A stretch of 64,000 bases of DNA from Bacteroidota bacterium (GTDB lineage: Bacteria > Bacteroidota > Bacteroidia > JACPRZ01). Shown one piece after another: positions 9,787 to 18,133 of this stretch. The DNA is taken from NCBI GenBank assembly GCA_016193485.1, contig JACPRZ010000024.1, positions 1 through 64,000 on the forward strand, written 5' to 3'. The position numbers were made by a program, and so were the translations under genes. Position 1 is the first letter of the stretch; the number at the start of each line of letters is the position of its first letter. Below the pieces are notes generated by a model. The model did no database searches. It was not told where the DNA came from and saw only the letters and a program-made list of their open reading frames with translations.

Positions 9787-10584
9787 ATGGAACTGAATGA
9801 AATATACCAAGGTGACACGCTTGAACTGTGCAAGCAACTTGACCGCAACAGCGTTGATTTGATTGTTTGCGATGGACCTTACGGTGTTACGACAAATGCG
9901 TGGGACAAAGTAGCCGACATTCAAACATTCAATCTTGATCTTATTAAACTTTTTTCAAGAGTTCTCAAACCCGGTGGAGCGTTTTACCTTTTTGGCAAAG
10001 ACGACTGCGTTGACTATATTGATTACAGACCATATCTCACACTCAACAGAAAAATAATCTGGTATCAACCAAGCCGTCTTGCACAAGGACGATTGAATTA
10101 CACGAACAATTATGATTTGATTTGCTACTTCTCCAAAGGAAAAGCAAAGACATTTAATCTTGATGATATTCGTGTTCCGCAACTTGTGGAATTGGAACAC
10201 CGGCTGAGATGTGAAAAAGTTCCTTCGGTAACAAATGGACAATACGGAAAAACGAAATTCAATGATGACGGAAAAAATCCCGGTGATGTTTGGGGAGACA
10301 TTAAACAACTTACCTACAAATCAAAGGAACTCATAAGCAGAGAATTATTGAACACAATTCAAAAACCCGAAAAACTCATTAAACGAATTGTAAAAGCCAG
10401 TTCAAATGAAGGTGATTTGGTTTTAGACCCATTTTCCGGAGTAGGGACGACTTTTGCCGTTTGTAAAAAATTATTAAGAAACTTCATCGGGTTTGAATTG
10501 AATCCCGATTTTGTTGCAATCACAAAAGAGAGAATTGAGAAAATAAATTGGCAAAAGAATTCAGTTTGTTTAAAGGAAGAATGA
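9787..10584 (+). CDS. DNA methyltransferase, N4/N6-type (beta-class order: catalytic motif before SAM motif)
   Basis: 'LIVCDGPYGVTTNAWDK' (motif IV variant), 'LVLDPFSGVGTTFAVCKKLLRNFIGFELNPDFVAITKERI'. Confidence 0.85.
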   Translation: MELNEIYQGDTLELCKQLDRNSVDLIVCDGPYGVTTNAWDKVADIQTFNLDLIKLFSRVLKPGGAFYLFGKDDCVDYIDYRPYLTLNRKIIWYQPSRLAQGRLNYTNNYDLICYFSKGKAKTFNLDDIRVPQLVELEHRLRCEKVPSVTNGQYGKTKFNDDGKNPGDVWGDIKQLTYKSKELISRELLNTIQKPEKLIKRIVKASSNEGDLVLDPFSGVGTTFAVCKKLLRNFIGFELNPDFVAITKERIEKINWQKNSVCLKEE

Positions 10585-10616
10585 AATTGTTCGTAGGATA
10601 ATCAAGTTAAAGTAAA

Positions 10617-10760
10617 GTGATTTACGAAATCAGACCGAGTGTGTTAGTTGCAGAAACTGAAAGACAACTTGACCGTAGCAGGAATGCAATTTCTCATATA
10701 GGAATAAACGAGCATTGGGCGAAGGAAAACGGAAAAATTGTATACCAAGACAAGAAATAA
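10617..10760 (+). pseudogene. Short open run (about 47 aa, GTG start), possible remnant downstream of the methyltransferase
   Basis: Reads VIYEIRPSVLVAETERQLDRSRNAISHIGINEHWAKENGKIVYQDKK*. No family recognised. Confidence 0.25.
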
Positions 10761-10882
10761 ACACCCTCACTGCGTGGACTTGGCAAAAGACAGGCAGATC
10801 CGGGGTACTCGGGATAAAGTAATACACGCTTTCACCAAACCCAAAGCAGATATCCCACAAATGTCACCACACATTACCCCTT

Positions 10883-12979
10883 ATGCAACTCTCAATATGG
10901 TTTAAGGTTGTTTTATTCGGATGTTTCTATATTCCGCTGAACGGCTGCCAAAACCAGAAATCGCAAGTTATGATGACATATAAAGAGATTCCTTTGCTTC
11001 GGGGAACTAATGAAATAGTCCGTTTTGATTCCCTTACACCGGATAATGTTCTCCGTGCGGCAGAAATTTCGATACGCAATGCCGATTCGGTCGTAAAGGA
11101 TATTGTTGAATATGGGGGGGGTACATTTAATGAAATCCTGCTTCCGCTCGACAGGGTTTTTAACATCATAAAGCGTCTTTATTTTCCGCTTGACCTGCTG
11201 GTAGAGGTTCACCCTGATTCTGCCGTGCGGGAGGCGCTGGTAAAAGCGAAGCAGCAGGTTAAAACGTGCCAGAACGAATTATTTACCCGCGAAGAACTTT
11301 ACGGTTCGGTAAAAAAATATTCGGTGTCACCGGACGGACAATCGCTCACCGGGTACAAAAAGAAATTTCTTGAGGATATTCTCCTCCAGTTCCGCAGAAG
11401 CGGTATGGAGTTAACTGCAGAAAAGAGAAACCGGTATAAAGAACTTAAAGCGAAAATTGAGGAGTTGGGCACTCAGTATTCCCTGAATTCCGCCAAAGTG
11501 GATACGTTCCTTGAAATATCTGCAAGCGATACTGACGGATTGGATGCTTCATACCTTGAAAGCCGGAAAACCGGTAAGGGAACTTATAAAATCGGATTGG
11601 ATTATCCATCCTTCAGGCCCTTCATGCGGTACTGCAAAAATGAAAACCTGCGCAGGGAGATCTGGCGGCTTTTTGTAAACAGGGCTTATCCCAAAAACGA
11701 AACTTTATTGGACAGCGTTTTATTTTTCAGGGATGAATTGGCCAAATTACTCGGATATAATTCTTATGCGGAGTACAGTTTCGCTGCTAATATGGCCGGT
11801 ACGACAATTGCCGTTTGGGAGTTTGAAAATTCCCTCAGAGAAATGGTATATCCGAAAGGGGAACTTGATGTGAAAAAGTTATCTGAAATAAAATCTGCAT
11901 TTGGTAAAAATAGCGAACTGCTTCAGGAATGGGAAATTTCATTCTTTGAAAATATCCTGAAGGAAAAGGAGTATAATCTTGATGACAGGATTTTACGGGA
12001 ATATTTTGAATTGAATTCAGTTATTAACGGACTCTTCCGGATCACGCAAAAACTGCTCGGTTTGCGTTATGAGGAAATTATCAATCCGAAAGTATGGCAC
12101 CCGGAAGTGAGGGTATTCAATTGCTTTGACGTGGCAACGGGTAAACTGAAAGGACGTTTTTACCTTGACCTTTTTCCAAGAAAGGACAAGTATTCCCATG
12201 CAGCGATGTTTACAATTACCCCGGGAAGAAAGATGGAAAACAATGATTGGGAAATTCCCGAAGCAGCCCTTGTTTGTAACTTTTCGAAACCCGAAGGCGA
12301 TAAACCGTCATTGCTGTATCATGGGGAAGTGGAGACGTTTTTTCATGAATTCGGGCATCTCCTGCACGGCATTGCATCAACTGCAGAACTTGCTTACCAG
12401 AGCGGTCCTGAAGCGTGCATGCTTGATTTTGTTGAGGCGCCTTCGCAGATATGGGAAAACTGGTCCTATCATAAAGAATCACTTGATCTTTTTGCAAAAC
12501 ATTACAAAACCGGTGAGCCGATACCTGCCGGACTGGTACAGAAACTGATCTCCCAAAAACATCTTAACTCAGGTATTGACGCACTTCGCCAGATCTATTA
12601 CGGAACCTTTGCATTGACGCTCCATGACAAATATGTACCCTACGCCAGCGAATCAATCATCGCTATTTCCCACCGCCTCCGCAGGGAAATTACCGGGTTT
12701 ACCCCTCTTCCGGATGACCACTTTGAATGTTCTTTCGGACACCTGATCGGTTATGATGCCGGCTATTATTCCTATATGTGGTCAAAAGTTTATGCGCAGG
12801 ATATGTGGTCGGTATTTGAGGAGAAGGGTCCACTGAATCCTGCGACAGGTGAATTATACCGCGAAAAAATTCTTGCCCCGGGGGGGAGCGCTCATCCGCT
12901 TGAACTGGTAAAGACCTTCCTCGGACGTAAACCGGATAATAAAGCGCTTTTAAAAGAACTCGGACTTGAGGTGGAGTGA
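10883..12979 (+). CDS. M3 family zinc metallopeptidase (oligopeptidase/Dcp-like), predicted lipoprotein
   Basis: 'VETFFHEFGHLLHGIAS' zinc motif, 'ILAPGGSAHPLELVKTFLGRKPD', lipobox-like 'IPLNGC'. Confidence 0.9.
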   Translation: MQLSIWFKVVLFGCFYIPLNGCQNQKSQVMMTYKEIPLLRGTNEIVRFDSLTPDNVLRAAEISIRNADSVVKDIVEYGGGTFNEILLPLDRVFNIIKRLYFPLDLLVEVHPDSAVREALVKAKQQVKTCQNELFTREELYGSVKKYSVSPDGQSLTGYKKKFLEDILLQFRRSGMELTAEKRNRYKELKAKIEELGTQYSLNSAKVDTFLEISASDTDGLDASYLESRKTGKGTYKIGLDYPSFRPFMRYCKNENLRREIWRLFVNRAYPKNETLLDSVLFFRDELAKLLGYNSYAEYSFAANMAGTTIAVWEFENSLREMVYPKGELDVKKLSEIKSAFGKNSELLQEWEISFFENILKEKEYNLDDRILREYFELNSVINGLFRITQKLLGLRYEEIINPKVWHPEVRVFNCFDVATGKLKGRFYLDLFPRKDKYSHAAMFTITPGRKMENNDWEIPEAALVCNFSKPEGDKPSLLYHGEVETFFHEFGHLLHGIASTAELAYQSGPEACMLDFVEAPSQIWENWSYHKESLDLFAKHYKTGEPIPAGLVQKLISQKHLNSGIDALRQIYYGTFALTLHDKYVPYASESIIAISHRLRREITGFTPLPDDHFECSFGHLIGYDAGYYSYMWSKVYAQDMWSVFEEKGPLNPATGELYREKILAPGGSAHPLELVKTFLGRKPDNKALLKELGLEVE

Positions 12980-12980
12980 A

Positions 12981-15278
12981 ATGAAATTTTTTAGCATTTA
13001 CCGTTCATTGTTTCTTCTCATTTTATTCATCTTCTTTTTTCTTCGTTCTTCCGGAAACCCAAACGGGACAGAAGATGTTTTTAACCGGCAGACAGATTCC
13101 CTTGAAAAACTCATCCCTGTTATCCTTGTTGATACTCAGAAATTTGAATTACTCGATAAACTGAGCAGGTTATTTAAGCAGAGGGATCCCTCCAAAGCAC
13201 TTCATTATGCAACATTATCCATGGAAGTCGCACAGAAAACGGGGTTTAAAAATTACATCGCGACAAGTTACCTGAGAATAGGGGTGCTCCTGCATAACAA
13301 AGGTGAATTCAATAAAGCTCTTTCATACCACCGGAAGGCAGCCCTGCTATACAAGGATTACTGGCCTTTACCAGGGTTTGCAAATTCCATCCACAATATC
13401 GGTCTGGTTTACGATTATATGGGTAATTACAACCAGGCAATCCGGTTTTACCTGCTCGCATTAAAATTAAAGGAGGCATCAGATCATCATGACAAAAATG
13501 ATTTAGCCCTGACAATGAATAATCTCGGACTTGTTTTCTTTTATGTGAACAGTTTTGATAAAGCCCTTGAATACCACAATAAAACATTACAGATCAGGAT
13601 CGAAAAAGGTGACAGCAACGGAATGGGTTCAGCGCATTGCAATATCGGAATTGTCTATGGTGCCAGGGGAGATTATGATAATGCGTTGGAGCATTTTACC
13701 AAAGCGTTATCCTGCCTGGAAAAAAAAGGAGACAGAAAATTCCTGGCTAATATTCTTGCCAACATATCAAAAGTATATACGGCTAAAAAAGATTTTTCTA
13801 ACAGCATTGACTTTATTACACGGGCATTTTACCTGTATAAGTCAATGGATGACCCGTACGGTATGGCAGGTGCGTTGAACACACTCGGTGGGCTGTATGT
13901 ACGGTCAGGTAATTTAGACCTGGCTGATAGTTCGTATTCCGATGCATTGATTATGGGACAGAAAATCGGTGCGAAGGAAAAAATAAAAGATAGTTATGAG
14001 GGGCTAACAGAAATTTTCAAACTGAAAAAAAATTATTTCCGTGCATACGAAATGATCTGCAGGTTATCAGAAATAAAAGACACCATTCTGAATGAACAAA
14101 TGTCAAAACAAATTACCGAGATGCAGACAAAATATGAAACTGAAAAGAAGAAAAAAGAGATAGCACTGCAGAAGGCCGAGATAGGAAAAAAGGAAGCAGT
14201 CATAAATCAGCAAAATATTCAAAGGATGGCATTGGGTGCAGGTATTCTCCTGATGGTAATATTAGCAACAGTAATTTACAAGGCCTACCACAGCAAAAAG
14301 AAAACGAATGTAATCATAACGGCACAGAAACAGGAAGTTGAATCCCAGAAGAAACTTATTGAGGAGAAAAACAATAATATCACGGAAAGTATTGAATACG
14401 CGGGATACATTCAAAAAGCTGTTTTACCGGAAGATGAGGAGTTCAGGTCGTTTTTTCCGGATTCTTTCATTTTGTACCGGCCAAGAGATATAGTGAGCGG
14501 AGATTTTTATTGGATAGCACAGCCCCCCCAACCCCCCGAAGGGGGGATTTATTATTCTCAAACCCCTTCTGTCAAAGGTCATTTGGGCTTTGCTTCTCAG
14601 AACCCCCCTTCGGGGGGCAGGGGGGCCGTGCTTCTTGCCGTTTGCGACTGCACTGGTCATGGCGTACCGGGCGCTTTCATGAGCATGCTTTGCACGGCAC
14701 TCCTCAATGAAACGGTGAACGACAAGGGCATTACGGAACCCGATAAAATATTGGAGAATGTGCGATCGGGGATCATTGCCGCATTAAAACAGAAAGGCAG
14801 AAGGGGAGAGGCAAAAGACGGAATGGATGCCGTATTGATTAAAATGGCAAGACCAAATTCAGAAGGAGGATTGCCGGTATTGGAAATTGCTGCGGCAAAT
14901 AATCCGTGTTATATCGTGAGTAACGGAGTACTGAGTGAATACAAACCTGACAGGTTTCCTGTTGGTGTTTACGAAGGGGAGATGAGCCCGTTCACATTGC
15001 AGAAAACAACCCTCAATCCGGGTGATATGCTATACGCCATCTCCGATGGCTTAGAAGACCAGTTAGGCGGAAGCCCCCCTCTATCCCCCCAAAGGGGGGA
15101 AATGAAAACCCCATTTTATGGTAAAAAGTTCAAGTCATCCCGTTTGAAGGAACTTCTTCAATCAATTTCATCCAGGCAAGTAGCGGAACAAAAACAAATT
15201 CTTGAAAAAACACTGGAAGAATGGAAAGGTGCCGGTGAACAGACCGATGATATTAGCGTCATTGGCATACGTATATGA
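12981..15278 (+). CDS. TPR-repeat membrane protein with C-terminal SpoIIE/PP2C-type serine phosphatase domain
   Basis: TPRs, TM segment, coiled coil, 'YRPRDIVSGDFYWIAQ', 'VLLAVCDCTGHGVPGAFMSML', 'AISDGLEDQLGG', 'QTDDISVIGIRI'. Start 12981 preferred over 12966. Confidence 0.9.
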   Translation: MKFFSIYRSLFLLILFIFFFLRSSGNPNGTEDVFNRQTDSLEKLIPVILVDTQKFELLDKLSRLFKQRDPSKALHYATLSMEVAQKTGFKNYIATSYLRIGVLLHNKGEFNKALSYHRKAALLYKDYWPLPGFANSIHNIGLVYDYMGNYNQAIRFYLLALKLKEASDHHDKNDLALTMNNLGLVFFYVNSFDKALEYHNKTLQIRIEKGDSNGMGSAHCNIGIVYGARGDYDNALEHFTKALSCLEKKGDRKFLANILANISKVYTAKKDFSNSIDFITRAFYLYKSMDDPYGMAGALNTLGGLYVRSGNLDLADSSYSDALIMGQKIGAKEKIKDSYEGLTEIFKLKKNYFRAYEMICRLSEIKDTILNEQMSKQITEMQTKYETEKKKKEIALQKAEIGKKEAVINQQNIQRMALGAGILLMVILATVIYKAYHSKKKTNVIITAQKQEVESQKKLIEEKNNNITESIEYAGYIQKAVLPEDEEFRSFFPDSFILYRPRDIVSGDFYWIAQPPQPPEGGIYYSQTPSVKGHLGFASQNPPSGGRGAVLLAVCDCTGHGVPGAFMSMLCTALLNETVNDKGITEPDKILENVRSGIIAALKQKGRRGEAKDGMDAVLIKMARPNSEGGLPVLEIAAANNPCYIVSNGVLSEYKPDRFPVGVYEGEMSPFTLQKTTLNPGDMLYAISDGLEDQLGGSPPLSPQRGEMKTPFYGKKFKSSRLKELLQSISSRQVAEQKQILEKTLEEWKGAGEQTDDISVIGIRI
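14522..14627. repeat. ~106-bp element with G/C-rich terminal inverted repeats inside the SpoIIE domain
   Basis: GCCCCCCCAACCCCCCGAAGGGGGG ... CCCCCCTTCGGGGGGCAGGGGGGC. Encodes PPQPPEGGIYYSQTPSVKGHLGFASQNPPSGGRG between DFYWIAQ and AVLLAVCDCTGHG. Confidence 0.85.
15085..15099. repeat. CCCCCCAAAGGGGGG palindrome inside the SpoIIE domain
   Basis: Encodes part of 'SPPLSPQRGEMKTPFYG' between DQLGG and KKFKSSRLKELL. Confidence 0.75.
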
Positions 15279-15319
15279 ATTAATATATTTCATGTTTTGA
15301 GCAATGAATAGGATAAAAA

Positions 15320-15351
15320 CATCCTGACTGACCGAAGGGAGCGTCAGGATG
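15320..15351. repeat. Inverted repeat, 9-bp perfect arms
   Basis: CATCCTGAC tgaccgaagggagc GTCAGGATG. Confidence 0.8.
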
Positions 15352-15380
15352 ATGTAACGGTTATTGGAATTAGAGTATAA
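15339..15380 (+). pseudogene. Vestigial second SpoIIE-phosphatase 3' end
   Basis: In-frame ERQDDVTVIGIRV* 60-100 nt after the intact gene's own ...EQTDDISVIGIRI*. Confidence 0.5.
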
Positions 15381-15443
15381 AATTTTCCCGACACGTCTCT
15401 TGTCGTTGCACTTTTCGTATTTTCGTAAATAATTTATTTTTCG

Positions 15444-16280
15444 TTGATTATAATAAAATCTTCTGGTGAAAATGTCCCTTTTGATCCCGGCAAATTCCGG
15501 AGGTCGTTGGAAAGGGTGGGTGCCGCTTCAGGAACCGTTGAGGAAATTTTTGTCCGCCTGGAACCCGAATTACGTGAAGGAATTACTACAAAAAGGTTAT
15601 ACCAGAAAGCGTTTAACCTGCTCAAAACACTCGCTACCCCCCCGCTTGCCGCCAAATATAAAATCAAAAACGCAATAATGGAACTCGGTCCCTCCGGTTA
15701 TTCTTTTGAAAAATACATCTCCCGGCTCTTATCGCAGCAGGGTTATGAATGTGCAGTTGGAATGATAATGAAGGGAAAATGCGTTCAGCATGAAGTGGAT
15801 GTTGTGGCGAAGAAAGAGAACCGCGTGATAATTGCGGAATGTAAATTTCATAACCACCAGGGTAAAAAATGCGATGTTAAAATTCCGTTGTATGTTTACG
15901 CTCGATTTAAAGATCTGGAAGCACGGTGGAATGACGATCCCTCCTTTTCAGGAAAGGAGATTAGTTGCTGGATAATCACCAATACCCGTTTTTCTGAAGA
16001 CGCTATTGAATACGGAAATTGTATGGGAATACACCTGATCGGATGGGACTATCCTTCACAGGGCAATTTGCGTGAAAGGATTCATCTTGCCGGGTTATAT
16101 CCGGTTACCTCAATGACCTGCCTGACCAGGAAAGAGAAAAAAATCCTTCTTGAAAAAGAGGCGGTGTTATGCAGGGATATTGTTGAACAAACCAATATCC
16201 TTGCTGTAACGGGATTCCGCCAGAACAGGATTAATAATATTATTGCTGAAGCAAAAGAGTTGTGCGGAATAAAAGATTAA
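15444..16280 (+). CDS. ATP-cone domain fused to Mrr/RecB-like restriction endonuclease domain
   Basis: N-terminal ATP-cone-like 'IIKSSGENVPFDPGKFRRSLERVGAASGTVEEIF...ITTKRLYQKAFNLLK'; C-terminal 'HEVDVVAKKENRVIIAECKFHNHQGKKCDVKIPLYVYARF' (D...ExK). TTG start. Confidence 0.75.
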   Translation: MIIIKSSGENVPFDPGKFRRSLERVGAASGTVEEIFVRLEPELREGITTKRLYQKAFNLLKTLATPPLAAKYKIKNAIMELGPSGYSFEKYISRLLSQQGYECAVGMIMKGKCVQHEVDVVAKKENRVIIAECKFHNHQGKKCDVKIPLYVYARFKDLEARWNDDPSFSGKEISCWIITNTRFSEDAIEYGNCMGIHLIGWDYPSQGNLRERIHLAGLYPVTSMTCLTRKEKKILLEKEAVLCRDIVEQTNILAVTGFRQNRINNIIAEAKELCGIKD

Positions 16281-16303
16281 TAAACCTTCAAATCCGGATT
16301 ATT

Positions 16304-16843
16304 ATGAAAACATATTTTATTTTATTCTTTTTACTTGCGGGTAATTTTTTATCCGTTGCCCAGAATAAAAATATTTATGACTTTACCGTTAAGGACATAG
16401 ACGGAAACGATTTCAATTTCGGACAATTGAAGGGCAGGAAAATTATGATAGTCAATACCGCTTCGGAATGTGGTTTTACACCGCAATACAAAGACCTGGA
16501 AAAACTGTACCGGACCTACCGCGACAGCGGGTTCGTGATTGTAGGGTTCCCGGCAAATAATTTTGGCGGACAGGAGCCGGGCACTGATGCCCAGATTAAG
16601 GAATTTTGCACAAAGCAGTTCAATGTCACTTTTCCGATGATGGCAAAAATTTCAGTCAAAGGAGATGATATGCATCCTTTGTACCGCTGGCTGACTGATA
16701 AAAAAGAAAATGGCGTATCGGATGCGGATGTGAAATGGAACTTTCACAAATTTTTTATTGATGAAAAGGGTATATGGTACAAATCGGTTTCGACTATGAC
16801 TTCACCGCTTAATAATGAAATTACCGAATGGATTATTAAGTGA
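16304..16843 (+). CDS. Glutathione peroxidase family protein, exported
   Basis: 'IMIVNTASECGFTPQYKDLEKLYRTYRDSGFVIVGFPANNFGGQEPGTDAQIKEFC', 'VKWNFHKFFIDEKG'. Signal peptide after ATG 16304. Confidence 0.9.
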   Translation: MKTYFILFFLLAGNFLSVAQNKNIYDFTVKDIDGNDFNFGQLKGRKIMIVNTASECGFTPQYKDLEKLYRTYRDSGFVIVGFPANNFGGQEPGTDAQIKEFCTKQFNVTFPMMAKISVKGDDMHPLYRWLTDKKENGVSDADVKWNFHKFFIDEKGIWYKSVSTMTSPLNNEITEWIIK

Positions 16844-16861
16844 TGTGAAACGATAATTTTC

Positions 16862-17434
16862 ATGGAACAATATCCCCACGTTCTTGACCCAGGTCAATGG
16901 ATTGACCGGTATGCCGGTACACTGTTCAAATTTGCTGTAACCAGGGTAAGTAACTCCGAATTATCAAAAGACCTGGTTCAGGAAACTTTTTTGTCCGCAC
17001 TGAAAAATGCAGGTAGTTTCAGGGGTGAAGTGACCGAACTTAACTGGCTTTACGCTATTCTTAAAAACAAAATAATTGATTACTATAGGAGTAAGGCCAA
17101 GTTGGTCGTCAGGGAAATTCAGGAAGCGGAAAAAGAGATCAATTCATATTTTGATGAAGAGGGCAACTGGCAGTCACCGGCAAGACCTGCGGACTGGAAA
17201 TTGAGTTATTCGGATAGCGCTGAAGCAAGCGAGTTTTATGAAGTGATTGAAAGATGCAAAAGAAAATTAGCCGAACTGCAGAATGTTGTTTTCACAATGA
17301 AATATCTGGATGAAAAATCATCGGAAGAAATCTGTAAGGAACTTGAAATATCATCGTCTAACTTCTGGGTACTGGTTCACCGTGCGCGGTTGCAGATGAG
17401 GCAGTGCCTTGAAAAAAACTGGTTTATAAAATAA
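16862..17434 (+). CDS. ECF-type RNA polymerase sigma factor
   Basis: 'SKDLVQETFLSALKN', 'ELNWLYAILKNKIIDYYRSK', 'EICKELEISSSNFWVLVHRARLQMRQCLEKNW'. Confidence 0.9.
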   Translation: MEQYPHVLDPGQWIDRYAGTLFKFAVTRVSNSELSKDLVQETFLSALKNAGSFRGEVTELNWLYAILKNKIIDYYRSKAKLVVREIQEAEKEINSYFDEEGNWQSPARPADWKLSYSDSAEASEFYEVIERCKRKLAELQNVVFTMKYLDEKSSEEICKELEISSSNFWVLVHRARLQMRQCLEKNWFIK

Positions 17435-17447
17435 TAATTCACTATCC

Positions 17448-17687
17448 GTGAAAATATTATTTATCAATTGCAAAGAAGCCACTCTATTTGTTCTCAGAAA
17501 AGAAGAGGGTAAGACCACAGCGGGTGATAATTTCCGCCTTGCACTGCATCTATTACTTTGTAAATTTTGTGCTATTTTCAGCAGGCAATCCGCTTTTATT
17601 GCAAAACAAGTAAAGCGCCTGCATTCCTCTGCCACCTTATCAGGGGATGACTTATTGAAGATGAAAAGATCGCTTGGAATTGGGTAA
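17448..17687 (+). CDS. Small Cys-containing protein next to the ECF sigma gene (candidate zinc-binding/anti-sigma-like)
   Basis: 79 aa, 'INCKEATLFVLRKEEGKTTAGDNFRLALHLLLCKFCAIFSRQSAFI'; 13 nt after the sigma stop. Confidence 0.6.
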   Translation: MKILFINCKEATLFVLRKEEGKTTAGDNFRLALHLLLCKFCAIFSRQSAFIAKQVKRLHSSATLSGDDLLKMKRSLGIG

Positions 17688-17720
17688 TCCGGGTAATTCT
17701 TGCCTAAAAACCACTACCTC

Positions 17721-17750
17721 TGTAAGGTTTCCAACCTCCCTTCCGTCTTA
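17721..17750 (+). promoter_or_regulatory. Candidate ECF-sigma promoter upstream of the Cys-rich protein
   Basis: TGTAAGG (17721-17727), 16-nt spacer, CGTCTTA (17744-17750), 43 nt before ATG 17794; CGTC-type -10 as in ECF promoters. Confidence 0.5.
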
Positions 17751-17793
17751 CCATGCAAATAATCTCATTTATTAACTCTAAAAAAAATCAATC

Positions 17794-18102
17794 ATGAAAC
17801 ATTTCCTGATTATCCTTATGCTTGCGGGGTTTTCGGCAAATCTCCGGGCGCAAAACGCGAAAACAACGGACGACAAAGCAGTCGTTACAACCGAATCTGC
17901 AAAGAAACATGTATGTACAGCCGCATGTTCGAACAGCAAACACCTTTTTGCCTGCGGTGAAGAAGGGCATAAATGCGGGAAAACCTGCAAAAAATCCGGG
18001 AAGGAGCATGTTTGCACTTCCGCCTGTAGTGACGGTAAACATGCTCTCGCCTGCGGTGAAAAAGGACATGTGTGCGGGAAGGAATGTAGTGCGAAGAAAT
18101 AA
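17794..18102 (+). CDS. Secreted small protein with two Cys/His-rich 27-aa repeats (putative metal-binding)
   Basis: Signal peptide MKHFLIILMLAGFSANLRAQ; repeats HVCTAACSNSKHLFACGEEGHKCGKTC and HVCTSACSDGKHALACGEKGHVCGKEC. Competing frame ORFs on both strands lack signal or domain logic. Confidence 0.75.
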   Translation: MKHFLIILMLAGFSANLRAQNAKTTDDKAVVTTESAKKHVCTAACSNSKHLFACGEEGHKCGKTCKKSGKEHVCTSACSDGKHALACGEKGHVCGKECSAKK

Positions 18103-18133
18103 TTTTTAAATGCCAGGCAACCCAGGTTTCCAA

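Noticed and set aside
17778-18133. Alternative-frame ORFs over the Cys-rich gene (17778..18017 -, 17788..18069 -, 17822..18109 +, 17885..18133 -)
   Set aside because: Only 17794..18102 has a signal peptide, upstream promoter candidate and an internally repeated Cys/His pattern.
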